This document shows positions 22,848-30,421 of a stretch of DNA of 33,236 nucleotides, piece after piece. This DNA is from Tyzzerella sp. (lineage in GTDB: Bacteria > Bacillota > Clostridia > Lachnospirales > Lachnospiraceae): positions 1-33,236 of the forward strand of contig JAFQDE010000002.1 of assembly GCA_017416155.1 (NCBI GenBank), written 5' to 3'. The notes under the pieces were generated by a model. It saw only the letters and a list, made by a program, of their open reading frames with translations, was not told the origin of the DNA and made no database searches. Every line of letters starts with the position of its first letter. Position 1 is the stretch's first letter. A program made the position numbers and the translations under genes.

Positions 22848-23873
22848 ATGAAGAAGATGAAAAAAGCAGGGTTTCTGCTCTGCCTAATCATGATAGGTGC
22901 ATTTGCTCTGACGGGTTGCAAAAGCACGGAACAAAAGAGAATTGTGCGCATTGGTCACAACCAGTCGACCAATCACCCTACGCATATAGGGCTTACAGCA
23001 TTTAAGGACTACATCAATGAGCATCTGGGAGATAAATATGTGGTGGAGGTATATCCGAATGAACTACTTGGTTCGCAGACAGACATGGTACAACTGACAC
23101 AGACGGGAGCGATTGATTTCTGTGTGGCAAGTAATGCGATTCTTGAGACTTTCAGCAAAAACTATGAAATCTTTAATCTGCCATATTTGTTTGCGAGTAC
23201 AGAGGCGTACCACAATGCCATGGATGATACCGAGTTGACCGATGAGATTTTTACAACGACGAAGCAGGCAGGATTTCTGGCAGTGACATGGCTGGATGCC
23301 GGAACAAGAAACTTCTATACCTTAGATAAGCCGATAGAATCACCGGCGGATCTAAAGGGTCTTAAGATTCGTGTGCAGCAGTCACCTACCAATATTGCGA
23401 TGATGAAGTTACTGGGCGGTTCTGCAACTCCGATGGGATTCGGGGAGGTATACACAGCACTCCAATCCAATATCATTGATGGTGCAGAGAATAACGAGAT
23501 GGCACTCACAGACAATGGACATGGGGATGTGTGTAAGTATTATTCCTATGATATGCATCAGATGGTGCCAGATATTTTGATTGGCAATCTCGCGTTTATT
23601 GAGGAATTGAGTGATGAAGAGAGAGCCATTTTTGAAGAAGGATACAGGATCCTGAATGAAACACAGCGTAAAGAGTGGGTAGAGGCAGTTGCAGCCGCAA
23701 AGGAGAAGGCGGCGAATGAGCAGAAGGTACAGTTTATTTATCCTGATCAGGAACAATTCAAAGAGGCATGTATGCCACTTCATGAATCAGTCTTAACGAA
23801 GAATGAAACATTGAAACCAATCTATGATAAGATTCAGAAATACAATGAGATGTATCCGTCTGTGGTAGAATAG
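22848..23873 (+). CDS. dctP: DctP-family TRAP transporter solute receptor (lipoprotein)
   Basis: 341 aa. It binds an organic acid outside the membrane for the DctQ/DctM permease encoded next. The N-terminus is a lipoprotein signal (MKKMKKAGFLLCLIMIGAFA then LTGC), giving a membrane-anchored receptor. The family motifs LKGLKIRVQQSPTNIAMMKLLGGSATPM (conserved arginine that holds the substrate carboxylate) and YTALQSNIIDGAENN are clear. AGGAGG lies 11 bases upstream of the chosen ATG; an ATG three codons later is an alternative. The substrate is probably a dicarboxylate or sugar acid. This is a different TRAP class from the TAXI system at 9472. Confidence 0.92.
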   Translation: MKKMKKAGFLLCLIMIGAFALTGCKSTEQKRIVRIGHNQSTNHPTHIGLTAFKDYINEHLGDKYVVEVYPNELLGSQTDMVQLTQTGAIDFCVASNAILETFSKNYEIFNLPYLFASTEAYHNAMDDTELTDEIFTTTKQAGFLAVTWLDAGTRNFYTLDKPIESPADLKGLKIRVQQSPTNIAMMKLLGGSATPMGFGEVYTALQSNIIDGAENNEMALTDNGHGDVCKYYSYDMHQMVPDILIGNLAFIEELSDEERAIFEEGYRILNETQRKEWVEAVAAAKEKAANEQKVQFIYPDQEQFKEACMPLHESVLTKNETLKPIYDKIQKYNEMYPSVVE

Positions 23874-23882
23874 GAGGCGCGT

Positions 23883-24371
23883 ATGAAACAGTTGAGAAAA
23901 TATTTGAATTTTGCATTGAATGCGCTGGCGGGAGGTAGTTTTCTTGCGATGGTGATTCTGACGTGCTGGCAGGTGTTTACCCGATATATTTTACGAAATC
24001 CATCTACGTGGTCAGAGGAAATGGTTTCTTACCTCTTTGCGTGGATGTCGCTTTTTGGAGCGTCGCTAGTAGTGGGGGAACGCGGTCATATGAACATTCC
24101 GATTGTGGTAGAACGTTTCGGCGATAAAGCAAGAAAATTTTTTGCAATCTTTGGTGAGATTGTGGCGTGTCTTTTCGCGGGAGTCATATTAGTGTATGGA
24201 GGAATCCAGATAACCAGTTTGGCAATGGGGCAGATGACTTCATCGCTTGGAGTGCCGATTGGTATTTTCTATGTGGTCTTGCCGCTTAGTGGGGCACTCA
24301 ATATTATTTACACCATATTAAATATAGTAGATATCGCCTCGGATTCCGAGGTGGCAGGAGAGGAGGCGTAG
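23883..24371 (+). CDS. dctQ: TRAP transporter small permease subunit
   Basis: 162 aa with four hydrophobic helices, the DctQ layout. The family segment WQVFTRYILRNPSTWSEEMV (about 25-44) is followed by FAWMSLFGASLVVGERGHMNI, both typical. It begins 9 bases after dctP with GGAGGCG as its ribosome binding site, and ends 3 bases before dctM, so the three subunits are made from one transcript. It forms the membrane complex with DctM; its exact role (scaffold or coupling) is known only at family level. Confidence 0.92.
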   Translation: MKQLRKYLNFALNALAGGSFLAMVILTCWQVFTRYILRNPSTWSEEMVSYLFAWMSLFGASLVVGERGHMNIPIVVERFGDKARKFFAIFGEIVACLFAGVILVYGGIQITSLAMGQMTSSLGVPIGIFYVVLPLSGALNIIYTILNIVDIASDSEVAGEEA

Positions 24372-24374
24372 GAT

Positions 24375-25676
24375 ATGGCATTTGAGGCTTTAGGAATTAT
24401 ATTGATTGTGTTACTGATTTTGCTTGTAGTAGGAGTGCCGATTTCTTATGCGATTGGTATTTCTTCTCTGGCGGCGATTTTATCAGTCGTTCCGCTCGAC
24501 ATTTCGGTTCTGACTGCAGCGCAGAGAACTTTTGTCGGAATGAGCAAGTTCAGTCTGACAGCGATTCCATTCTTTATCTTGGCAGGAAATCTAATGAATC
24601 AGGGCGGTATTGCGAAGAGATTGGTTGATTTTGTGTTGGCTATCTTGGGGAAACTTCCGGGTTCTCTTCTTGTAACCAATGTAGGTGCAAATGCACTTTT
24701 TGGTGCCATTTCTGGTTCGGCTTCAGCGGCAGCGGCAGCAGTCGGCAGTATGGTGCGAGATGGTGAAGAGGAACAAGGATATGATCCGGCACTATGTGCA
24801 GCGACAAACGCGGCGTCTGCTCCGGCAGGTCTTTTGATTCCACCGTCAAATGCGTTGATTACGTATTCGCTTGTTTCGGGGGGAACTTCTGTTGCTGCGC
24901 TCTTTCTTGCAGGATATATTCCGGGAATTATCTGGGCGTTGTGTTGTATTGTGGTAGCTGTACTTATCGCCAGAAAGAAGGGGTATCGCGGAACAACCGG
25001 AAAATTTGATTGGAAAAATCTTGGTGTAGCAACCTTGCGCGCGCTTCCGTCTCTGTCGCTCATTGTGGTTGTCATTGGTGGAATTGTAGCAGGTGTATTT
25101 ACGGCAACAGAAGGGTCTGCAATTGCGGTTGTGTATGCACTGATTTTAGGTATCTGTTATAAGAACATCACACTTGAATCTTTTTGGGAAATTGTAGTGA
25201 GCAGTGCAAAAATGAGTGGTATGATTGTATTCTTGATTGGTGTGTCAAATATTTTGGGTTGGGTGATGGCATTTACACAGATCCCTCAGGCAATTTCCGG
25301 CGCGTTACTTGGAATTACGAATAACCCGATTATTATTCTTCTGATTATGAATGTAATCTTGCTGATTGCGGGAACATTTATGGATGTTACTCCGGCGATA
25401 CTCATTTTCACACCCCTGTTTCTACCGATTGTGAAGACCTTTGGAATGAATCCAATTCAGTTTGGTCTCATTCTGGTGTACAACTTGTGTATCGGAAATA
25501 TCACACCGCCGGTTGGTAATACGCTTTTCGTTGCGATAAAGGTTGGCAAGACCAGTCTTGCAAAAGTTATGCCATACATGCTTCTTTATTACGTGGCGAT
25601 TTTGGTTGGACTTTTGCTTGTGACTTATGTCCCATTTGTTTCCATGGGATTACCGAATCTTGCGGGTATGGTTTAA
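24375..25676 (+). CDS. dctM: TRAP transporter large permease subunit
   Basis: 433 aa, usual length, about 12 hydrophobic segments. It forms the sodium-driven transport channel. Visible family motifs: VPISYAIGISSL, FFILAGNLMNQGGIAKRLVDF, GAISGSASAAAAAVGSM, APAGLLIPPSNALITYSL and the C-terminal GNITPPVGNTLFVA. The start codon follows GGAGGCG and overlaps the end region of dctQ closely. No terminator is seen between this gene and the NiaR-type regulator 83 bases downstream. Confidence 0.93.
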   Translation: MAFEALGIILIVLLILLVVGVPISYAIGISSLAAILSVVPLDISVLTAAQRTFVGMSKFSLTAIPFFILAGNLMNQGGIAKRLVDFVLAILGKLPGSLLVTNVGANALFGAISGSASAAAAAVGSMVRDGEEEQGYDPALCAATNAASAPAGLLIPPSNALITYSLVSGGTSVAALFLAGYIPGIIWALCCIVVAVLIARKKGYRGTTGKFDWKNLGVATLRALPSLSLIVVVIGGIVAGVFTATEGSAIAVVYALILGICYKNITLESFWEIVVSSAKMSGMIVFLIGVSNILGWVMAFTQIPQAISGALLGITNNPIIILLIMNVILLIAGTFMDVTPAILIFTPLFLPIVKTFGMNPIQFGLILVYNLCIGNITPPVGNTLFVAIKVGKTSLAKVMPYMLLYYVAILVGLLLVTYVPFVSMGLPNLAGMV

Positions 25677-25758
25677 ATTTTAGAATATATTGCCAATCAA
25701 CCGACCTTGGTGTAAACTATATATGAAGCGAAGTATTCAGAAAGGTAATGAAGTTGAC

Positions 25759-26310
25759 ATGGCACTGAGCGGGCAGGAACGAAGAGAACAGATATTAAAA
25801 ATATTAAGAAACAGTGGGCAGCCTGTTGCGGGTACGGATTTGGCGCGAAAATTGGAAGTGAGTCGACAGATTATTGTGCAGGATATGGCCTTGATTCGTG
25901 CAAATGGTGTAGATGTCATATCTACACACCGAGGATATGTGATTCAAGAATTCAATCAGGCAAGTCGCGTGTTCAAGGTGATTCACACAGATGATCAGGT
26001 AGAAGAAGAACTGAATCTGTTTGTGGATTTAGGTGCGAAAGTGGAAAATGTTTTTGTCTACCATAAGGTTTATGGTGTCATTAAAGCGGAGATGAATATT
26101 AAGTCCCGCCGTGATGTTCGCAAATATATGGAAGGCATTACAAGTGGAAAGTCTACAAACTTAATGAATTTGACCTCTAACTACCATTATCATACGATTG
26201 TGGCAGAGGATGAACAGACACTGGACATGATTCAAGAGGAATTGAGGCAGAAAGGCTTCTTGGCAAAATTGCAGGATTATGAGCCGGTAGATTTCTGGGG
26301 TGAAAAATAA
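25759..26310 (+). CDS. niaR: NiaR-type transcriptional repressor (HTH_11 plus 3H domain)
   Basis: 183 aa from ATG at 25759, which gives the usual NiaR length; an ATG at 25723 is possible. An N-terminal winged helix (ERREQILKILRNSGQPVAGT, then DLARKLEVSRQIIVQDMALIR, about 5-55) is followed by a 3H domain with histidines in FKVIHTDD, VFVYHKVYG and NYHYHTIVAED, the metal/niacin-binding set. NiaR senses nicotinic acid and represses NAD synthesis and niacin uptake genes in Bacillota. Here no NAD biosynthesis gene is adjacent; the neighbours are a TRAP operon upstream and adenosine deaminase downstream. The terminator at 26312 ends the transcript. Confidence 0.85.
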   Translation: MALSGQERREQILKILRNSGQPVAGTDLARKLEVSRQIIVQDMALIRANGVDVISTHRGYVIQEFNQASRVFKVIHTDDQVEEELNLFVDLGAKVENVFVYHKVYGVIKAEMNIKSRRDVRKYMEGITSGKSTNLMNLTSNYHYHTIVAEDEQTLDMIQEELRQKGFLAKLQDYEPVDFWGEK

Positions 26311-26311
26311 T

Positions 26312-26339
26312 AAAAAGAGAGTGTATGCTCTCTTTTTTT
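26312..26339 (+). terminator. rho-independent terminator after niaR
   Basis: Stem AAAAAGAGAG / CTCTCTTTTT with loop TGTATG, then further Ts. Confidence 0.88.
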
Positions 26340-26366
26340 GTTGTATAATAGTAACAGGTGATGAAA

Positions 26367-27329
26367 ATGAAAGTAGAATTACATTGTCATTTAGACGGTT
26401 CTTTAAACATTGACTTTGTGCAGGAACTATTAAAGGAACAGGGGATTGTTTATGAACGCGAAGAACTTAGAAAAAAATTAGAAGTAGTATCTGAGTGTAC
26501 GAGTTTAACAGAATACTTAGAAAAGTTTGAATTACCACTGCGTTGCTTGCAGACAAAAGGGGGACTGCGACGTGCTGCGTACGAATTAGTTCGGGATGTA
26601 TCGAAAGAAGATGTTCGATATATTGAGGTGCGTTTTGCACCGATGCTTTCTACAGAAAATGGGCTTAGTTGCAGAGAAGTGATAGCAAGCGTAGTAGAAG
26701 GCTTGAAAGCCGGTGAGCGGGAATACGGAGTATTTGCCTCTGCAATTGTATGTGCAATGCGCCATCATTCGTTAGAGCAGAATATGCAGATGCTTGTGGA
26801 GGCGCGTGAGTTTATTGGGAACGGTGTATGTGCCTTGGATTTGGCAGGAGATGAATCGGCATTTCCTACCAATTTGTTCCGAAGGCTATTTGTACAGGCG
26901 AAGGACTGGGGGATTCCGTTTACAATTCACTCCGGAGAGTGCGGAAGTGTGGATAACATTCGCGAGGCGATTATACTTGGTGCAAAACGTCTTGGACATG
27001 GAATTGCTTTGGAGAAAAGTCTGGAGCTACGCAAACTTTGTAAAGAAAAAGGGATAGGCATAGAGATGTGTCCGACCAGCAATTTACAGACAAAAGCGGT
27101 GAGTAGCTTGGAAAAATATCCGCTTGAGCAATTTTTGAACGAGGGCTTGTTGGTTTCTATTCATACAGATAACCGAACAGTAAGTGGAACTACCATGGAG
27201 AAAGAAGAGAAGTTGGTAAAGGAAGGACTGCAGATTTCAGAAGAGATGTTGTTGCAGTGTACAAGGAACGCAATTCAGACAGCGTTTGCAAGTAATGAAA
27301 TTAAGGAAGAACTGATGAGGAGGATATAG
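26367..27329 (+). CDS. add: adenosine deaminase
   Basis: 320 aa from the ATG at 26367, placed 6 bases after AGGTG; a GTG at 26358 and an ATG at 26361 are alternatives but overlap that site. It deaminates adenosine (or a related purine nucleoside) to inosine. Zinc and catalytic residues: HCHLDGSL (two histidines), the IHSGE motif (FTIHSGECGS, about 188-197), GHGIALEKS, EMCPTSNLQT and IHTDNRTVSGT (the late aspartate). Length is a little under the family's usual 330-350. TATAAT at 26344 may be its -10 box, close to the preceding terminator. It is followed two bases later by the PH-domain genes. Confidence 0.9.
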   Translation: MKVELHCHLDGSLNIDFVQELLKEQGIVYEREELRKKLEVVSECTSLTEYLEKFELPLRCLQTKGGLRRAAYELVRDVSKEDVRYIEVRFAPMLSTENGLSCREVIASVVEGLKAGEREYGVFASAIVCAMRHHSLEQNMQMLVEAREFIGNGVCALDLAGDESAFPTNLFRRLFVQAKDWGIPFTIHSGECGSVDNIREAIILGAKRLGHGIALEKSLELRKLCKEKGIGIEMCPTSNLQTKAVSSLEKYPLEQFLNEGLLVSIHTDNRTVSGTTMEKEEKLVKEGLQISEEMLLQCTRNAIQTAFASNEIKEELMRRI

Positions 27330-27330
27330 A

Positions 27331-27810
27331 ATGGAAAAATTATCTAAGAAAGCTTTGGGATGTATGTATGTGGCGACTGCCTTATGGAGTGTTATTCTGC
27401 TGGTAGCAATTATTGTAATTTATGTTTTCTGGTTCATCCCGGAAGATATTATGGTTGGGAAAGTGCTCTCCCTTGTATTTGGGTTGCTTCTTGTAATCAA
27501 TTCCAGTATCAGCCCGTATTTTCGATTCCATCGCTATCGATATCAAATTGATGACGAATTTATTGATATTCGAGAAGGATACCTGTTTGTGAAGCGAGAA
27601 ATTGTTCCAATTGAACGTTTACATAAAATGGAAACGATACGCGGACCAATCGATACTATGTTTGGAGTTGCAAAAGTGAAGGTAACGACTGCTGGTGGAG
27701 AAGTGGTCATTCGTTTTCTGGAACAGGAAAAAGCGGAACGAATTGCCGAAGGGCTCGGAAAATATGTCAACCACATTGTGAAAGAACAGAGGGGAAACGA
27801 TGGAGAATAA
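27331..27810 (+). CDS. YdbS-like membrane protein with bacterial PH domain
   Basis: 159 aa. Two N-terminal hydrophobic helices (about 10-34 and 40-60) precede a bPH2 (DUF304) domain: RYQIDDEFIDIREGYLFVKR, IVPIERLHKMETIRGPIDTMFG and VKVTTAGGEVVIRFLEQ, typical of the YdbS family. It begins one base after the add stop codon. The next gene starts inside its last codons (11-base overlap), the same YdbS/YdbT pairing seen in Bacillus, where these membrane proteins have been linked to stress resistance. The molecular function is not established. Confidence 0.85.
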   Translation: MEKLSKKALGCMYVATALWSVILLVAIIVIYVFWFIPEDIMVGKVLSLVFGLLLVINSSISPYFRFHRYRYQIDDEFIDIREGYLFVKREIVPIERLHKMETIRGPIDTMFGVAKVKVTTAGGEVVIRFLEQEKAERIAEGLGKYVNHIVKEQRGNDGE

Positions 27811-29275
27811 AATAAGATTTCGGAATCATTTTTCAATCGTCTTACCAAATCTGAAGAAAATTATATGGATGATTGTGTTCGCGTTTGCCGGTGCATTTAT
27901 GCAGGAAGATTTGACAGAAGCTATTGTAACAGTTGCCACATGGATTGCTATGATTGTTGTCATTATTGTATGGCAAATTATTGTTTGGAGAAAAACGTGG
28001 ATTACAATTGGAGATAACAGCATTGTTATCGAGCGAAACACAAGGGTTAGTCGGAAGAAAAATACAATTGGAATTGCAAACATATCAAATGTGAATTTGG
28101 AGCAAAGTCTTTTTGCTATGTTACTTGGGACTTGTAAGATAAAATTGGATACAAACAGTCTTTCAACAGCCAATGCCACAGATGTAACGATTGTTCTTAA
28201 AAAGAAGCAGGCGGAGGAATTAAGAGCATTATTGATGCAAAGGATAAGAGGAGAGAGTTCACAGAATGAAGAACAGATAGAAGAGCTATGTGCTGTAGAT
28301 AAAAGAATTCATGTGAATGTGGGAGATATTTTTTTGCACGGAATCTTCTCATCTCGTTTCGTGTATGCTATTTTTATTCCTTTGCTTCTTGTTTTAGAAT
28401 TTGTTCCGGAAATGAGTGCGGAAGATATCGATTTTGTCATGCAAGAAGTCAATGACTTTGCCACAGCTACAATTGGTACGACATTGATTGTTTTAATTGC
28501 AGTTGTATCATGGATGATATTGAGTATGGGCTTTGGCCTAGTTAAGACGGCAGTCAAATATTGGGATTTTCATATTGAAAGAAACGAAGACAAACTATTA
28601 TTACAGTATGGCTTGATGAAGAAAGTAAATTACTCCGTGCCGGTGGATAAGATTCAGGCTGTTATCATCAAACAGTCGCTTTTGGCAAGAATATTTAAGC
28701 ATTACATGGTTGAAGTTGTTAATGTCGGCATGAATGATGATGAAAAAGAAACACAAAGCTTTTTACTCCCGTATGCAGGAAGGAACTTATTGGAAGAGCG
28801 CATGCAGATGCTTTTGCCGGAATTTGTGCCATGTTTACAGTTAAAAGCAAAGCCGCAACCGAAAAGTATATGGGTTGTATGGATGGTGTCTGTGCTGATT
28901 TATCTGTTTGTTATGTTAGGTATCCTGTTAGCGATAGTGGAATTTGTGCCAGAAATGTTAGGAATTACATGCAGTGGAATCATTGTTTTAAGCGTGGCAT
29001 TTTTTGTGGTTAAATGGATGAGTTATAAGACAAAAGGTGTCGGATTTGATAAAGAAGTTTTGCTTTCGGTTACAGGTGCTTTTTCGAGGCAATATATCTA
29101 TATGAAATATGATAATATACAGTACCTTATGTTGAAACAAAATTTCCTTGCTAAGAGATTCGGAATTCAAAAAGGTGTGGTCATGCTTTTGGCATCTCTT
29201 GCAAATCAGACACAAGAAATACCGTATTTTTTCGAGCATGAAGTGGAAAACATAAAAGGAAAATTATTGAAATAA
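27800..29275 (+). CDS. YdbT-like membrane protein with repeated PH domains
   Basis: 491 aa. Three bPH2 repeats alternate with pairs of transmembrane helices: helices near 15-55, PH repeat 1 (ITIGDNSIVIERN ... IANISNVNLEQSLFAMLLG), helices near 185-250, PH repeat 2 (WDFHIERNEDKLLLQYGL ... VDKIQAVIIKQSLLARIF), helices near 355-410, PH repeat 3 (KGVGFDKEVLLSVTG ... YDNIQYLMLKQNFLAKRFG). AGGGG lies upstream of the ATG. It overlaps the YdbS-like gene and surely acts with it. No terminator directly follows; the frameshifted ORF and the bidirectional terminator at 29431 come next. Confidence 0.87.
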   Translation: MENKIRFRNHFSIVLPNLKKIIWMIVFAFAGAFMQEDLTEAIVTVATWIAMIVVIIVWQIIVWRKTWITIGDNSIVIERNTRVSRKKNTIGIANISNVNLEQSLFAMLLGTCKIKLDTNSLSTANATDVTIVLKKKQAEELRALLMQRIRGESSQNEEQIEELCAVDKRIHVNVGDIFLHGIFSSRFVYAIFIPLLLVLEFVPEMSAEDIDFVMQEVNDFATATIGTTLIVLIAVVSWMILSMGFGLVKTAVKYWDFHIERNEDKLLLQYGLMKKVNYSVPVDKIQAVIIKQSLLARIFKHYMVEVVNVGMNDDEKETQSFLLPYAGRNLLEERMQMLLPEFVPCLQLKAKPQPKSIWVVWMVSVLIYLFVMLGILLAIVEFVPEMLGITCSGIIVLSVAFFVVKWMSYKTKGVGFDKEVLLSVTGAFSRQYIYMKYDNIQYLMLKQNFLAKRFGIQKGVVMLLASLANQTQEIPYFFEHEVENIKGKLLK

Positions 29276-29290
29276 AAGGGGAAAATTAAG

Positions 29291-29421
29291 ATGGAACAGA
29301 AATTAGTAAGAGCACTGGAGATTATCGAATTTTCTATCCGGAGGATGCACATAGACCGGGACTTTGTGTGAATAATACACCGGGGAAGGTAAAGAAGATT
29401 TTGGCGAGGATATTAATCTGA
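29291..29421 (+). pseudogene. frameshifted small ORF of unknown function
   Basis: ATG at 29291 behind AAAAGGGG reads MEQKLVRALEIIEFSIRRMH and stops at 29369-29371. If one T were added in the TTTT run near 29330, the frame would continue EFFYPEDAHRPGLCVNNTP and GKVKKILARILI to a stop at 29419-29421, giving about 43 residues with protein-like composition. It may be a broken small gene, a strain variant or a sequencing error. No family recognised. Confidence 0.45.
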
Positions 29422-29430
29422 AAAAGAAAT

Positions 29431-29465
29431 AAGGGTGTGGATAACTCAAAATATCCACACCCTTT
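29431..29465. terminator. bidirectional terminator between the ydbT region and map
   Basis: 13-bp perfect stem AAGGGTGTGGATA / TATCCACACCCTT with an 8-base loop. A T-rich tract follows on the reverse strand (TATTTCTTTTTC), so it best ends the map transcript; it can also stop forward transcription. Confidence 0.82.
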
Positions 29466-29473
29466 GTATTATC

Positions 29474-30289
29474 TTATTTCGTCAGGACCTCAATTCCAGT
29501 CTCTGTCACCAGAACCATATATTCGATTTGGGCTGACAATCCATCATCTTCTGTATACACGGTCCAACCATTTTCCTCATCGATAAAGAAATCAGGACTT
29601 CCTTCGTTAATCATTGGTTCTATGGTAAACATCATGCCTGGCACTAGCACCATCTCCGTGCCTTTTGGAGCAACATAACTTACGAAAGGCTCTTCATGGA
29701 ATTCAAGCCCTATTCCGTGTCCGCCAATATCCTCTACAACAGAATATCCGTTTTTTTGTGCGTGACTATTAATAGCATGCGCAATATCACCGAGATGTCC
29801 CCAAGGTTTTGCGGCTGCAAGACCAAGCTCCACACATTCTTCCGTAACTTTCAAGAGCTTTGCTGCACGTTTCGAAACTTTACCAATAGCAAACATTCGG
29901 GAGGCATCTGAATAATAACCATCCAATATAGTAGAGACATCCACGTTAATGATGTCACCTTCTTGCAAAATTACATTTTCATCCGGTATTCCGTGACAGA
30001 TTTCATTATTGAGAGAGGTGCACACGCTTTTTGGAAAGCCTTCATATCCTAATGGTGCAGGAATGCCGCCATGTTGTCTTGTGTAATCAAACACTAACTT
30101 ATCTATATCTGCTGTGCTCATGCCCGCACAAATGTGTTTTGCAACATGGTCTAAGATGGCGGTATTGAGGGTAGCAGATTTTTTAATTGCATTAATCTGT
30201 TCCGGTGTTTTTAAAAGACTTCTGTCAGGAACGATTTCTCCCTTTGTGCCTAAGTCTATCAGTTTGTCGTAGAGTTGTTCTTGAGTCAT
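29474..30289 (-). CDS. map: methionine aminopeptidase, type I
   Basis: 271 aa. It removes the initiator methionine from new proteins. The five metal ligands are visible in order: D in INVDVSTILDGYYSDAS (two aspartates), H in GHGIGLEFHEEP, E in MFTIEPMINEG and E in AQIEYMVLVTE. The N-terminal segment of about 35 residues before LLKTPEQINAIKKSA is longer than in E. coli but lacks the zinc-finger SEC-C motif seen in some clostridial forms. The gene is the only chromosomal one on the reverse strand in the interior of the window, with its own promoter (30326-30354) and terminator. AAAGGA lies upstream of the ATG. Confidence 0.93.
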   Translation of the reverse strand: MTQEQLYDKLIDLGTKGEIVPDRSLLKTPEQINAIKKSATLNTAILDHVAKHICAGMSTADIDKLVFDYTRQHGGIPAPLGYEGFPKSVCTSLNNEICHGIPDENVILQEGDIINVDVSTILDGYYSDASRMFAIGKVSKRAAKLLKVTEECVELGLAAAKPWGHLGDIAHAINSHAQKNGYSVVEDIGGHGIGLEFHEEPFVSYVAPKGTEMVLVPGMMFTIEPMINEGSPDFFIDEENGWTVYTEDDGLSAQIEYMVLVTETGIEVLTK

Positions 30290-30325
30290 GATTATAATCC
30301 TTTTTCATTTGTTCTAGTCTTGAAT

Positions 30326-30354
30326 ATTATAACTCTCTTCTATACATAATGCAA
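30326..30354 (-). promoter_or_regulatory. map promoter
   Basis: On the reverse strand TTGCAT (30354-30349), 17-bp spacer, TATAAT (30331-30326), about 37 bases before the ATG. Confidence 0.75.
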
Positions 30355-30365
30355 ATAAAATAGCA

Positions 30366-30394
30366 TTGCCACAAAACGTGAAATGGGGTATACT
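30366..30394 (+). promoter_or_regulatory. dnaX promoter
   Basis: TTGCCA (30366-30371), 17-bp spacer, TATACT (30389-30394), then AAAGGAGGAAGG and the start codon at 30422. It lies back to back with the map promoter. Confidence 0.72.
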
Positions 30395-30421
30395 ATAAGT
30401 TAAGGGTAAAGGAGGAAGGAT

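Noticed and set aside
24599-25075. 158-codon reverse-strand ORF opposite dctM
   Set aside because: Opposite a clear transporter gene, no start signals, shadow frame.
19846-29351. 13-base match CGGAGGATGCACA in both broken short ORFs (about 19846 and 29339)
   Set aside because: No further similarity on either side, different reading frames; treated as coincidence.
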